Position numbers and translations under genes: made by a program. The notes under the pieces were generated by a model, which made no database searches, was not told the origin of the DNA, and saw nothing but the letters and a program-made list of their open reading frames with translations. A stretch of 64,000 nt of DNA from Proteus terrae subsp. cibarius (GTDB taxonomy: Bacteria > Pseudomonadota > Gammaproteobacteria > Enterobacterales > Enterobacteriaceae), in assembly GCF_011045835.1 (NCBI RefSeq), contig NZ_CP047349.1, positions 2,542,001-2,606,000 of the forward strand, given 5' to 3'. Below, in pieces: positions 42,059 through 51,091 of the stretch. The stretch's first letter is position 1, and each line of letters opens with the position of its first letter.

Positions 42059-43909
42059 TTATATCTCATCCACAGAATGACCTGCCAACGCTTGTCGAAT
42101 AGATGAATCCATACGACGCGCTGCAAAATCCTGAGTTTGCTTATCCAGTAGTTTAATCGCGTTTTCAATAGCAACAGGATCTGTTCCTTCAACGCTCTCT
42201 ATTAAGGTATCTACAACTTTGTCGATAGCCGTTTTCTCATCTTCATTTAACAGATGAGCATCTTCTTCTAATGCTGCGGTTAAACTTTCTAACACACGAG
42301 CTGCTTCGACTTTTTGCTCAGCTAAACGACGAGCATGTAAATCTTCTTGGGCATTTTCCATCGAAGATTGGATCATCTTAGCGATTTCAGTATCACTAAG
42401 ACCATAAGAAGGCTTGACCTGTACTGAGGCTTCAACACCCGTTGATTTTTCCATCGCACTAACACTGAGTAAGCCATCAGCATCAACTTGGAATGTGACA
42501 CGAATATGTGCGCCACCCGCAGCCATTGGCGGAATTCCACGCAGTGTAAAACGAGCAAGAGAACGGCAATCGCTCACCATTTCACGCTCACCTTGAACGA
42601 CGTGAACACTCATTGCAGTTTGACCATCTTTGAATGTCGTAAACTCCTGTGCTCTAGCAACAGGAATAGTGGTATTGCGAGGGATCACTTTCTCAACTAA
42701 TCCGCCCATTGTTTCAAGGCCAAGAGAAAGAGGAATAACATCCAGCAATAGCATTTCGCTATCCGGTTTATTACCCACCAAAATATCAGCTTGGATTGAA
42801 GCACCAATGGCAACCACTTTATCTGGATCGATAGAGGTTAAAGGTTCACGTTTGAAATAATCACCAACCATTTGACGAACCAATGGTACTCGTGTTGAAC
42901 CACCAACCATAACCACTTCTAAAACTTCATCTATTTCGACATCTGCGTCTTTTAATGCGCGACGAACAGATAATAGTGTACGCTTCACTAATGATTGAAT
43001 TAATGATTCAAACTCAGCACGAGTGATCTCACCTTTCCATCCATTAATATTAATATCTGCAACATCGTTATCACTCAGTGCAATTTTAGTTTCTGATGCA
43101 ACATCCAATAATTGACGTTGTAATACAGCGTCTTTCTGATGTCCAAAACCGGCACGTTCTCTTATCCAATCTACCAGCATCATATCAAAGTCATCGCCAC
43201 CTAACGCAGTATCACCGCCAGTCGCTAAGACTTCAAAAACACCTTTAGTTAAACGAAGAACGGAGATATCAAAAGTACCACCACCTAAGTCATAAACAAC
43301 GATGGTGCCTTCTTTTCCTGAATCTAGGCCATAGGCAATAGCGGCTGCTGTGGGTTCGTTTAATAAACGTAAAACATGCAAACCAGCGCGGCGGGCTGCT
43401 TCTTTTGTGCCTTGACGTTGAGCATCATCGAAATAAGCAGGTACAGTGACAACTACACCATCAAGTTCTCCACCTAATGATTGCGTTGCACGTTCAGCTA
43501 ATGTTTTTAAGATATCAGAAGAGACTTGAATAGGATCAACAATACCTGCCGCTGTTTTGATCAGCGGTAGCCCATTGTCATTTTCATGAAAATGATAAGG
43601 AAGATTCGGGTAACGGCTTGTCACATCACTCAGTGAGCGACCCACCATTCTTTTAATTGAGCTTATCGTGTTAGCAGGATCTTTTTCTGCGTTTTTTTTA
43701 GCATTCCAACCAACGTTGATATTATCAACTTGATACTGCACGACAGATGGCAATAAATAGCGACCTTCGCTGTCAGAAAGCGCTTCGGCTTGCCCACTAC
43801 GTACAGTGGCAACTAATGAGTGTGTCGTACCTAAATCAATACCCGCTGCGAGCCGGCGCTGATGCGGTGCAGGCGTTTGACCTGGTTCACTAATTTGTAA
43901 TAATGACAT
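42059..43909 (-). CDS. hscA: Fe-S assembly chaperone HscA
   Basis: HscA is the Hsp70-class chaperone that, with HscB, releases clusters from IscU. The 616-residue protein has the ATPase motifs [38 protein letters not shown] and a substrate-binding domain after about residue 390. It recognises the LPPVK motif of IscU, which is present here at residues 99-103. It lies 11 bases after hscB. Confidence 0.97.
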   Translation of the reverse strand: MSLLQISEPGQTPAPHQRRLAAGIDLGTTHSLVATVRSGQAEALSDSEGRYLLPSVVQYQVDNINVGWNAKKNAEKDPANTISSIKRMVGRSLSDVTSRYPNLPYHFHENDNGLPLIKTAAGIVDPIQVSSDILKTLAERATQSLGGELDGVVVTVPAYFDDAQRQGTKEAARRAGLHVLRLLNEPTAAAIAYGLDSGKEGTIVVYDLGGGTFDISVLRLTKGVFEVLATGGDTALGGDDFDMMLVDWIRERAGFGHQKDAVLQRQLLDVASETKIALSDNDVADININGWKGEITRAEFESLIQSLVKRTLLSVRRALKDADVEIDEVLEVVMVGGSTRVPLVRQMVGDYFKREPLTSIDPDKVVAIGASIQADILVGNKPDSEMLLLDVIPLSLGLETMGGLVEKVIPRNTTIPVARAQEFTTFKDGQTAMSVHVVQGEREMVSDCRSLARFTLRGIPPMAAGGAHIRVTFQVDADGLLSVSAMEKSTGVEASVQVKPSYGLSDTEIAKMIQSSMENAQEDLHARRLAEQKVEAARVLESLTAALEEDAHLLNEDEKTAIDKVVDTLIESVEGTDPVAIENAIKLLDKQTQDFAARRMDSSIRQALAGHSVDEI

Positions 43910-43920
43910 AACTATTTCCC

Positions 43921-44442
43921 TTAAAAACCATCAAACAAGCGTTCTTCAAGTTGTTCTACTTGCTCTTTTAATTTCGTGAGAAAACGCAATTTTCTCACAT
44001 TATCTGCAGCAACATCCCAAGTTTGATCCTCTAGCGTTTTGACCATTTCATCATGGCGTACTGTGTACATTTTTTCTAAACGCGCAGAAAAGTCGGTTAA
44101 CAAACTTTCGGCTTCAGCACTGTGTTCGATGTTATCCAGCTCTTCACGTAATGTGAGTTGCTCCATTAAAAAAGCAGTATCGTGCATCGTTTGTTGCTCA
44201 TTAGCAATATCGATACCCTGTAATGAGAGCATGTATTCAGCTCTTGAGAGTGGATTTTTTAAGGTCTGATAAGCCTGATTGATGGTTGAAGCAAGCGAGA
44301 TTGCTTGAGCCTGTTCTTTTTCAGACTGACCTGCAAAACGATCTGGGTGATATTGACGCTGCATATCTTGATAACGTGTAGCAAGTTGCTGTTTATCAAT
44401 ATCAAAACGATTAGGCATGCCTAATAGTGTGAAATAGTCCAT
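43921..44442 (-). CDS. hscB: J-type co-chaperone HscB
   Basis: HscB delivers IscU to HscA. The 173-residue protein has an N-terminal J domain ([20 protein letters not shown] with the HPD motif) and a C-terminal three-helix domain ([11 protein letters not shown]). Length agrees with E. coli HscB (171). It lies between iscA and hscA. Confidence 0.97.
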   Translation of the reverse strand: MDYFTLLGMPNRFDIDKQQLATRYQDMQRQYHPDRFAGQSEKEQAQAISLASTINQAYQTLKNPLSRAEYMLSLQGIDIANEQQTMHDTAFLMEQLTLREELDNIEHSAEAESLLTDFSARLEKMYTVRHDEMVKTLEDQTWDVAADNVRKLRFLTKLKEQVEQLEERLFDGF

Positions 44443-44491
44443 ACATCTACTCTTGGATTAATTAACGTTAATACTGCGTTTTTAACACAAA

Positions 44492-44815
44492 TTACACAGT
44501 GAAGCTTTCACCACAACCACACTCATTCGATACATTTGGGTTGTTAAATTTAAAGCCTTCGTTTAATCCTTCTTTGACGAAATCAAGCTCTGTTCCATCT
44601 AAATAGACCATGCTTTTACCATCAACGATAACTTTCACACCTTTGTCTTCAAAAACAGTATCTTCGTCATTGATGACATCAGCAAACTCAAGAACATAAG
44701 CCATTCCAGAACAACCGGATGTTCTTACGCCTAAACGTAAACCTTCACCTTTTCCACGATTAGATAGGAAAGAGCGAACACGATTAGCGGCGGATTCTGT
44801 AAGGGAAATTGACAT
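44492..44815 (-). CDS. iscA: A-type Fe-S carrier IscA
   Basis: IscA carries iron or clusters to client proteins. The 107-residue protein begins [13 protein letters not shown] (ATG 44815, GAGGTG just upstream) and has the three conserved Cys: Cys35 in [11 protein letters not shown], and Cys99 and 101 in NECGCGESF. It lies after iscU with a 76-nt gap that holds a hairpin. Confidence 0.96.
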   Translation of the reverse strand: MSISLTESAANRVRSFLSNRGKGEGLRLGVRTSGCSGMAYVLEFADVINDEDTVFEDKGVKVIVDGKSMVYLDGTELDFVKEGLNEGFKFNNPNVSNECGCGESFTV

Positions 44816-44843
44816 GGCACACCTCACTCATAAAGAACGAAAG

Positions 44844-44874
44844 CGGATACTGAAAAAAAGTTTCAGCATCCGCC
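44844..44874 (-). other. Strong hairpin between iscU and iscA
   Basis: On the transcribed (minus) strand GCGGAUG-CUGAAA pairs with UUUCAG-U-AUCCGC through one G-U wobble, a 13-bp stem with a short U-rich loop. It has only a weak U tract afterward. It could attenuate iscA and later genes or stabilise the upstream mRNA. Confidence 0.65.
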
Positions 44875-44904
44875 AATATTTTATTTTTTTATTATAAAAG
44901 ACAA

Positions 44905-45291
44905 TTACTTGCCTTGGCGTTTGCTTTTATAGTCTGCAATCGCTGCTTTTATTGCATCTTCTGCAAGAATTGAACAGTGAATTTTCACTGGTGGTAATTC
45001 TAATTCTTCTGCAATTGCTGTGTTCTTAATAGATTCGGCTTCATCTAATGTTTTGCCTTTCATCCATTCTGTTACCAGTGAACTTGATGCAATTGCTGAA
45101 CCACAACCATAAGTTTTAAAACGCGCATCTTCAATTACGCCATTATCGTCAACTTTGATTTGCAGTTTCATAACGTCACCACAAGCAGGTGCGCCAACCA
45201 TACCACTCCCGACAGTAGGGTCATTATTATCAAATGATCCCACATTACGAGGGTTTTCATAATGATCAATTACTTTATCGCTATAAGCCAT
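44905..45291 (-). CDS. iscU: Fe-S scaffold protein IscU
   Basis: IscU is the scaffold on which clusters are built. The 128-residue protein has the three cluster Cys: Cys37 (GAPACGDVM), Cys63 (YGCGSAIA) and Cys106 (KIHCSILAEDA), plus the LPPVK HscA-recognition motif at 99-103. It follows iscS by 24 bases. Confidence 0.98.
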   Translation of the reverse strand: MAYSDKVIDHYENPRNVGSFDNNDPTVGSGMVGAPACGDVMKLQIKVDDNGVIEDARFKTYGCGSAIASSSLVTEWMKGKTLDEAESIKNTAIAEELELPPVKIHCSILAEDAIKAAIADYKSKRQGK

Positions 45292-45315
45292 GATTTAACT
45301 CCTGAAAACGTCTGA

Positions 45316-46530
45316 TTAATGGTGAGACCATTCGATACTGTTGATATCAACACCTTGTTTATGCATATCCCAAAGTGGAGAAAGATCACGTAAGCGACCA
45401 ATTGCACTGTGGATTTGTTCAATTGCATAATCTATTTCTTCCTCTGTGGTGAAACGACCCAAAGAGAAGCGAATAGAACTGTGTGCAAGTTCATCAGTTA
45501 AACCTAACGCACGCAGTACATAAGAAGGTTCTAAACTTGCTGAGGTACAGGCTGAACCTGAAGAAACAGCAAGATCTTTCAGTGCCATCATCAATGATTC
45601 ACCTTCAACATAGTTGAAGCTCACATTAAGAATATTTGGCGCAGTGTGTTCTAAAGAACCGTTGATATAAACTTCTTCGATATCTTTAATGCCATTCCAT
45701 AAACGTAAACGTAATTCGTTTAAGCGTTTAGTTTCATCAGCCATTTCTTCTTTCAAAATACGGTAAGCTTCGCCCATACCCACAATTTGGTGAACGGCTA
45801 ATGTACCTGAACGCATACCACGCTCATGTCCGCCACCATGCATTTGTGCTTCTAAACGAATACGTGGTTTACGACGAACATAAAGTGCACCGATACCCAT
45901 AGGGCCGTAAACTTTATGCGCAGAAAGAGAAAGTAAATCAACTTTTAACTTAGAAAGATCAATCGGTAATTTACCAACGCTTTGTGTTGCGTCTACATGG
46001 TAAATAATACCTTTGCTACGGCATAATTCACCGATAGCAGCAATATCTTGTACAACACCAATTTCGTTATTTACATGCATGATAGAAACTAAAATAGTAT
46101 CTTCACGCATCGCTTCTTCAAGCTCTTTCAGGTCAATCAGACCATCACTTTTTGGTGCCAAATAAGTGACTTCAAAACCTTCACGCTCAAGTTGACGACA
46201 AGTGTCTAAAATGGCTTTATGTTCGGTTTTTGAAGTGATGATGTGCTTACCTTTTTTCTGGTAAAAGTTAGCAACACCTTTTAGTGCGAGGTTATCAGCT
46301 TCAGTTGCGCCTGATGTGAATACGATCTCACGAGGATCTGCACCGATTAAATCAGCGATCTGATTACGTGCAATATCAATAGCTTCTTCTGCTTGCCAAC
46401 CAAAACGGTGTGAACGAGAGGCTGGGTTACCAAAAATGCCATCAATAGTCAGGCATTGCATCATTTTTTCAGCAACTCGTGGATCAACAGGAGTGGTTGC
46501 TGAATAATCTAGATAAATGGGTAATTTCAT
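45316..46530 (-). CDS. iscS: Cysteine desulfurase IscS
   Basis: IscS takes sulfur from cysteine for clusters, tRNA thiolation and cofactors. The 404-residue PLP enzyme (same length as E. coli IscS) has PLP Lys206 in [12 protein letters not shown] and the active Cys328 in [18 protein letters not shown] is ahead of the ATG. It lies after iscR with a 68-base gap. Confidence 0.98.
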   Translation of the reverse strand: MKLPIYLDYSATTPVDPRVAEKMMQCLTIDGIFGNPASRSHRFGWQAEEAIDIARNQIADLIGADPREIVFTSGATEADNLALKGVANFYQKKGKHIITSKTEHKAILDTCRQLEREGFEVTYLAPKSDGLIDLKELEEAMREDTILVSIMHVNNEIGVVQDIAAIGELCRSKGIIYHVDATQSVGKLPIDLSKLKVDLLSLSAHKVYGPMGIGALYVRRKPRIRLEAQMHGGGHERGMRSGTLAVHQIVGMGEAYRILKEEMADETKRLNELRLRLWNGIKDIEEVYINGSLEHTAPNILNVSFNYVEGESLMMALKDLAVSSGSACTSASLEPSYVLRALGLTDELAHSSIRFSLGRFTTEEEIDYAIEQIHSAIGRLRDLSPLWDMHKQGVDINSIEWSHH

Positions 46531-46598
46531 TGCTCACTAACTCCAAAGACGACGGATCTTCTTTAATAATTTTGTTTTTGCCTACCTAGAGATCGCCG

Positions 46599-47093
46599 TT
46601 AAACTCGCATATTAACAATGGTTTCTTGTAAACGACCATTAATAGCATGGCGTTTTTCATTGTCTTGACGATCGGCGACATCCATAACCTCTTCGTTATT
46701 TACTAACTCTTCAAGGCTGATACTGCTTAGGAAACTGGTTATACGATCACTTAAATCACGCCACAAAGTATGAGTCAGGCAACGGTCGCCACCTTGACAA
46801 CCTTCTTTGTTACCCTGACAACGGGTAGCATCGACAGATTCATCAACCGCAGAAATAACTTGAGCAACAAAAATTTGCCCTGCATCACGGCCTAATAAAT
46901 AACCGCCTCCAGGACCACGAACACTTGCGACTAATTCATTTTTGCGCAAACGTGAGAAAAGCTGCTCAAGATAAGAAAGGGAAATCCCTTGACGCTCTGA
47001 AATATCAGCGAGGGGGACTGGGCCTTGCTGTGAATGCAATGCAACATCAAGCATTGCAGTAACTGCGTAACGCCCTTTTGATGTCAGTCTCAT
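46599..47093 (-). CDS. iscR: Fe-S transcriptional regulator IscR
   Basis: IscR is an Rrf2-family regulator that, with its [2Fe-2S] cluster, represses the isc operon. The 164-residue protein starts [15 protein letters not shown] (ATG 47093) and has the winged HTH ([20 protein letters not shown]) and the ligand region [18 protein letters not shown]: Cys92, Cys99, Cys105 and His108. Spacing between the first two Cys is one residue longer than the E. coli form I know. Two IscR sites lie upstream. Confidence 0.96.
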   Translation of the reverse strand: MRLTSKGRYAVTAMLDVALHSQQGPVPLADISERQGISLSYLEQLFSRLRKNELVASVRGPGGGYLLGRDAGQIFVAQVISAVDESVDATRCQGNKEGCQGGDRCLTHTLWRDLSDRITSFLSSISLEELVNNEEVMDVADRQDNEKRHAINGRLQETIVNMRV

Positions 47094-47131
47094 AACAAAT
47101 ACTCCGTGGTGAACAATAATCAAATTGTGTC

Positions 47132-47156
47132 ATTCCCGAGTAATTTAGTCAACTAT
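47132..47156 (-). promoter_or_regulatory. IscR type 1 binding site (proximal)
   Basis: The 25-bp minus-strand sequence fits the type 1 IscR consensus: ATAGTTGACT...ACTCGGGAAT. It contains a candidate -35 TTGACT for the iscR promoter (with CACAAT 17 bases on as a weak -10), so IscR binding would block RNA polymerase. Confidence 0.7.
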
Positions 47157-47181
47157 TTATCCGAGTGTTTTAGTCAAGTAT
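47157..47181 (-). promoter_or_regulatory. IscR type 1 binding site (distal)
   Basis: The 25-bp sequence ATACTTGACT...ACTCGGATAA directly abuts the proximal site and has the same consensus. Two abutting type 1 sites are the E. coli iscR arrangement as I recall it. Confidence 0.7.
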
Positions 47182-47193
47182 TATACTCAGCCA

Positions 47194-47219
47194 AAAGTTG
47201 ACTTAAGTTAATCAACTTT
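47194..47219 (-). terminator. Possible weak terminator after trmJ
   Basis: AAAGTTGA / TCAACTTT (8-bp arms, 10-base loop) begins six bases after the trmJ stop, followed by TTTT on the minus strand. It is weak and may be only a hairpin. Confidence 0.45.
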
Positions 47220-47224
47220 GCCCT

Positions 47225-47953
47225 CTATTTCTTAGCCCATTTCTCAACTGACGTTAGGATACCACGTAAGATATGAAGCTCTTGTGTTTCTGGACGTGCT
47301 CGCGTAAATAGACGGCGTAAACGGCTCATCACTTGTCCCGGATGTTTAGGACGAATAAAGCCAGATTCATTAAGCACCTGCTCTAAGTGAACGTAAAAAC
47401 GTTCTATATCGTCTGCTGGTGGATAATCAATCTCTGATGGGTTATTTTCCTCTTGTTTTTCTTCTTGGGCAAGTGCTGCCATACGAATTTCATAACTAAC
47501 AAGCTGAACAGCCATCGCTAAATTTAAAGAACCATATTCTGGATTAGTCGGAACATACAGATGAAAATCACATTTTTGTAATTCTTCATTAGTTAAACCT
47601 GTACGTTCACGGCCAAAAATAACAGCAACAGGTTTATTTTTAGCTTCCATAACACAACGTTCACCACATTCACGTGGTGCAAGCATTGGCCAAGAAAGTG
47701 TACGACTACGGGCACTTGTTCCTATGACTAAACCACAGCCTTCAATCGCTTCATCGATACTATTAACAATATGTGCATTGCCAATAACATCACTTGCACC
47801 TGCTGATAGGGCAATAGAATGTGAATCTGGTTTTTCTTTTGGATTAACAAAATAAAGATTGGTTAATCCCATAGTTTTCATAGCTCGAGCTGTAGAGCCC
47901 ATATTGCCTGTATGCGAGGTTTCTACAAGGATGATGCGAATATTTTCTAACAT
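47225..47953 (-). CDS. trmJ: tRNA (Cm32/Um32) 2'-O-methyltransferase TrmJ
   Basis: TrmJ is a SPOUT methyltransferase acting on position 32 of tRNAs. The 242-residue protein has the SPOUT blocks [17 protein letters not shown], the knot region [14 protein letters not shown] and [14 protein letters not shown], then a C-terminal extension ([22 protein letters not shown]). The ATG at 47953 aligns with the family start. It precedes iscR as in E. coli. Confidence 0.95.
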   Translation of the reverse strand: MLENIRIILVETSHTGNMGSTARAMKTMGLTNLYFVNPKEKPDSHSIALSAGASDVIGNAHIVNSIDEAIEGCGLVIGTSARSRTLSWPMLAPRECGERCVMEAKNKPVAVIFGRERTGLTNEELQKCDFHLYVPTNPEYGSLNLAMAVQLVSYEIRMAALAQEEKQEENNPSEIDYPPADDIERFYVHLEQVLNESGFIRPKHPGQVMSRLRRLFTRARPETQELHILRGILTSVEKWAKK

Positions 47954-48020
47954 TGATTTCTTGTTAATTGCTTTGTGATCCATCTATTTTATCACAATTG
48001 TAGCCAGAAACACGAATGCC

Positions 48021-48029
48021 TGTTATACT
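48021..48029 (+). promoter_or_regulatory. Extended -10 promoter of suhB
   Basis: TGTTATACT (TGn-TATACT) lies about 50 bases before the suhB start. No good -35 at 17 bases is visible, which is common for extended -10 promoters. Confidence 0.55.
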
Positions 48030-48077
48030 CTCGCACGTTTTTTATCCCCGTTCTTTAACATCTTGTGGAAGATAACC

Positions 48078-48881
48078 ATGCATCCGATGCTGAATATTGC
48101 CATACGTGCCGCACGTAAGGCTGGTAATTTAATCGCCAAAAATTACGAAAATCCTGAATCTGTAGAAACTAATCAGAAAGGTACCAATGATTTTGTCACT
48201 AACGTTGACCGTGACGCAGAACAAGCAATCATTGAAATCATCCGTAAATCTTATCCAAAACACACCATTATTACGGAAGAAAGTGGCGAGTTACTCGGTG
48301 AAGATCACGACATACAATGGGTTATTGATCCACTTGATGGCACTACTAACTTCATTAAACGTCTTCCACACTTCTCTGTTTCTATTGCTGTACGCATTAA
48401 AGGCCGTACTGAAGTTGCTGTTGTTTACGATCCTATGCGTAACGAATTATTCTCAGCCGTTCGTGGTCAAGGCGCTCAATTAAACGGTTATCGTCTACGT
48501 GGCTCTAATGCTCGCGATTTAGACGGTGCTGTTCTTGCGACTGGTTTCCCATTCAAAAGTAAACAACATTCGGCCGCTTACATGAATATGTTAGGCAAAC
48601 TGTTTGTACCTTGTGCTGATTTCCGTCGCACAGGTTCAGCTGCATTAGATTTAGCTTATGTTGCAGCAGGCCGTGTTGATGGTTTCTTTGAGATTGGCTT
48701 AAAACCTTGGGATTTCTTAGGTGGCGAATTAATCGCTCGTGAAGCAGGTGCTATCGTTTCTGACTTTACTGGTAATCATGGCTACCTACAAACAGGTAAT
48801 ATTGTTGCAGGTAACCCACGCGTTGTCAGAGCACTATTAGCTGAAATTCGTAGTGAATTAACAGACGCATTAAAACGTTAA
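48078..48881 (+). CDS. suhB: Inositol-1-monophosphatase SuhB
   Basis: SuhB is an inositol monophosphatase that also joins the Nus antitermination complex at rRNA operons in E. coli. The 267-residue protein (identical in length to E. coli) has the metal motifs IITEESGE, WVIDPLDGTTNF (DPxDGT) and GLKPWDFLGGELIAREAGA (WD). The ATG at 48078 is the family start MHPMLNIA. It is divergent from trmJ. Confidence 0.97.
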   Translation: MHPMLNIAIRAARKAGNLIAKNYENPESVETNQKGTNDFVTNVDRDAEQAIIEIIRKSYPKHTIITEESGELLGEDHDIQWVIDPLDGTTNFIKRLPHFSVSIAVRIKGRTEVAVVYDPMRNELFSAVRGQGAQLNGYRLRGSNARDLDGAVLATGFPFKSKQHSAAYMNMLGKLFVPCADFRRTGSAALDLAYVAAGRVDGFFEIGLKPWDFLGGELIAREAGAIVSDFTGNHGYLQTGNIVAGNPRVVRALLAEIRSELTDALKR

Positions 48882-48911
48882 TTTCGTTGATACGAATAAA
48901 AAATATAAGAG

Positions 48912-48940
48912 AAAAAGACCATAATATTATGGTCTTTTTT
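48912..48940 (+). terminator. Terminator of suhB, facing the tetR end
   Basis: AAAGACCATAATATTATGGTCTTT is flanked by A and T runs, so it can end both suhB and the convergent tetR transcript. Confidence 0.9.
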
Positions 48941-48945
48941 ATTGC

Positions 48946-49617
48946 CTACGGATTTATCGTTAATAGTGCATTTACTGATAATTGGCTAATTTCTTTGGCT
49001 ATTTTATCTAATAATTGCGATGTCATTTCTTGTTTATCAATACGTAATAAAAATGCTTTTCTCGCGATCACAAACCCAAGTATTTGCCCAATAACGGCAT
49101 GAGCACGAATAGTAGTAGTCAATGTATCACTCTTTTTATCGATTAATTCGATGAGATGAGATAGCCGTAAATGAAAAGGCTCAATTAAGTTATGATAAAT
49201 CAACTCATAATTTTCAGTCGGTTCCAATTGCTCACGTAAAATCAGCTGACTGTAATAATGACGTTCAGGTGCTAATAAAGCGCGTGTTAATCCCGTGACT
49301 AATAAAGGGATCAGAGAAGCAAGTAATTCACGATCTAACTTATTCTCTTTTAATAAAAACTGAAGCTTATTATCAAATTGGTCAAAATGAATTTCTGACG
49401 CTAATTCTGTCGCAATATATTGAATAACGGCGGTATAAACGCCTAGTTTTCCACCAAAATGATAAGGAATTGCTGATTGATTAACACCAGCATCCTGCGC
49501 AAGTTGTCTCGTTCTCAACCCACTAATTCCGTATAGTGCAAAAAGCTTAATACCTTCTTGTACTAACTTTTCTTGAGTCTGTTCTGTACTCATTGCGGTT
49601 TTACTGGTGTTTTTCAT
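48946..49617 (-). CDS. TetR-family regulator
   Basis: The 223-residue protein has the TetR N-terminal HTH (GIKLFALYGISGLRTRQLAQ; NQSAIPYHFGGKLGVYTAVI) and a C-terminal ligand domain of the CecR/DUF1956 type (IPLLVTGLTRALLAPERHYY; HNLIEPFHLRLS). It would bind a palindrome as a dimer and release it with a ligand. It lies 37 bases after the M24-fold gene on the same strand, so the two are probably an operon, and a perfect 18-bp palindrome precedes that operon. No ribosome site is obvious and the gap before it is AT-rich (repeated TATTTATTA). Confidence 0.85.
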   Translation of the reverse strand: MKNTSKTAMSTEQTQEKLVQEGIKLFALYGISGLRTRQLAQDAGVNQSAIPYHFGGKLGVYTAVIQYIATELASEIHFDQFDNKLQFLLKENKLDRELLASLIPLLVTGLTRALLAPERHYYSQLILREQLEPTENYELIYHNLIEPFHLRLSHLIELIDKKSDTLTTTIRAHAVIGQILGFVIARKAFLLRIDKQEMTSQLLDKIAKEISQLSVNALLTINP

Positions 49618-49654
49618 TATTTATTAAATATTTATTAACTATTTATTATTAGGC

Positions 49655-50923
49655 TTATAAATCAGCCCGCATTAATTGTGTTGAGTTTGAATTTAACTCA
49701 ATCCCTTTACTTTTACCAACTACAACCGTACCACCTAAGTTACATAAGTGATGACCAAAGCCACAGTTAGGCTCAAACGCAAACGTCATACCTTCTTGTA
49801 ATACAAGCTCTCGACCTGGATTTGGTAATCGTTCAATTTGTTTATAACGACTCGCCAATGGTAATGATTCGATACCCGGAGCAGTACCAAAACCAATAGG
49901 TCCATAAGGATTGATGCTATGGATAAGTGGATGCACATGCCATCCCCCTGATTGTAATAATGGTTTTTCCATTAAATCAACCACTTCACCAAAAGTAATG
50001 CCAGCCTTTAAATGCTCAACACCTATTTCATAACATTCACGAGCAACCAAAGCCGCTTTTTCTAAATTCTCATGAATTTTACCCACAGCAACGGCAGCTT
50101 GGTGTTGTGTTTCATACATTCCATATAAAGCGAAAATTTCTGATAGCACAATGTCGCCTATTTGAATTTCACGTGGAGCTTGTGAGCGATATTGCCAAGC
50201 TGGAGGACCCCAACCGATATATTCAGAACCTGATCCCATTAGAATTTCAGCCGTAAACCCACCTCTGGATAGGCAAGTTGCAGTAATAGCGGCCGCAAGA
50301 TCGGCTTCTGTCGCCCCTGGTCTGGTTGTGATGCGCATTGCTTCACTCATTGCTTCACCAATAGCTGCAGCATATCTTACATGTGTCAGTTCTTCTTCAC
50401 TTTTAACGGATGCACGTTTAAAGAAATCACGATAAACACAGCTAAATTTCGCATAAGGGAATGCATCCTTAATACCGTTTAGAGTATTAAATGGCATTGC
50501 ACCATCAAAATAGAATGGAGGATAAGGCTCTAACCCAATAACACCAATATGTGCATTTTGTTGCACACCCATTTCTTTCAGTAATTGAGCAATATTACAC
50601 CCTGTCTTTCCTACAACAAGATTGTCTTCATCAATCCACTGCAAATCACCACGTAGTTTGGCCTGCATATGATCAGCGATCATCATTGGTGCAAAAGTGA
50701 CTATCAATGGTTTTTTATCTTCATGAAAAATAACAACAGACCCTAACCGGTCATTTGTAAAGTAGTGGTCAATACAAAATGGCGCTGGTGCGGCGGATTC
50801 TCTATCGCCATAGACAATCAATGTATCTAACTGATTATCTTTCATAATATCTCTAGCTAACTGCCAACGTCTGTCTCTTTCTTGTAAAGAAAAACTGGCT
50901 GGGATCACCGATTTATTGTTCAT
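49655..50923 (-). CDS. M24-family peptidase-fold protein (metal ligands not canonical)
   Basis: The 422-residue protein has the creatinase-type N-terminal domain and the pita-bread C-terminal domain of M24 peptidases (Xaa-Pro aminopeptidase/creatinase superfamily). The usual metal-binding residues are not canonical: the two Asp positions read Glu (LSEIF, YETQHQ), and the final Glu position reads GG (NLGGTVVVG), while the FEPN Glu remains. It may therefore be a creatinase-like hydrolase without the dinuclear site, or non-catalytic. The ATG at 50923 has AAGG about 8 bases upstream. A TetR gene follows in the same operon. E. coli has csiE at this position instead. Confidence 0.8.
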   Translation of the reverse strand: MNNKSVIPASFSLQERDRRWQLARDIMKDNQLDTLIVYGDRESAAPAPFCIDHYFTNDRLGSVVIFHEDKKPLIVTFAPMMIADHMQAKLRGDLQWIDEDNLVVGKTGCNIAQLLKEMGVQQNAHIGVIGLEPYPPFYFDGAMPFNTLNGIKDAFPYAKFSCVYRDFFKRASVKSEEELTHVRYAAAIGEAMSEAMRITTRPGATEADLAAAITATCLSRGGFTAEILMGSGSEYIGWGPPAWQYRSQAPREIQIGDIVLSEIFALYGMYETQHQAAVAVGKIHENLEKAALVARECYEIGVEHLKAGITFGEVVDLMEKPLLQSGGWHVHPLIHSINPYGPIGFGTAPGIESLPLASRYKQIERLPNPGRELVLQEGMTFAFEPNCGFGHHLCNLGGTVVVGKSKGIELNSNSTQLMRADL

Positions 50924-50941
50924 AATAATACCTTTTTTATA

Positions 50942-50959
50942 TTCATTCATTTGAATGAA
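50942..50959. promoter_or_regulatory. 18-bp operator-like palindrome upstream of the M24/TetR operon
   Basis: TTCATTCA-TT-TGAATGAA has perfect 8-bp arms with 2 central bases, the size of many TetR operators, 19 bases before the M24-fold gene start. The following TetR is the likely ligand, repressing its own operon. Confidence 0.65.
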
Positions 50960-51036
50960 CTAAATCTAAATCTAATATTTAGAATGGTCAATTATTCGCT
51001 TGATCAAAAAATGCGCTTTTTAAAGGCAAAAAGAAA

Positions 51037-51070
51037 AAGATCTGCAATATCAAGGGACATTACAGATCTT
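51037..51070 (-). terminator. Terminator of hcaT
   Basis: AAGATCTG / CAGATCTT with a structured loop (AAT/ATT pair) is followed on the minus strand by TTTTTCTTTTTG, about 20 bases past the hcaT stop. Confidence 0.75.
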
Positions 51071-51091
51071 AATTTTTATAAAATAGAGGAA

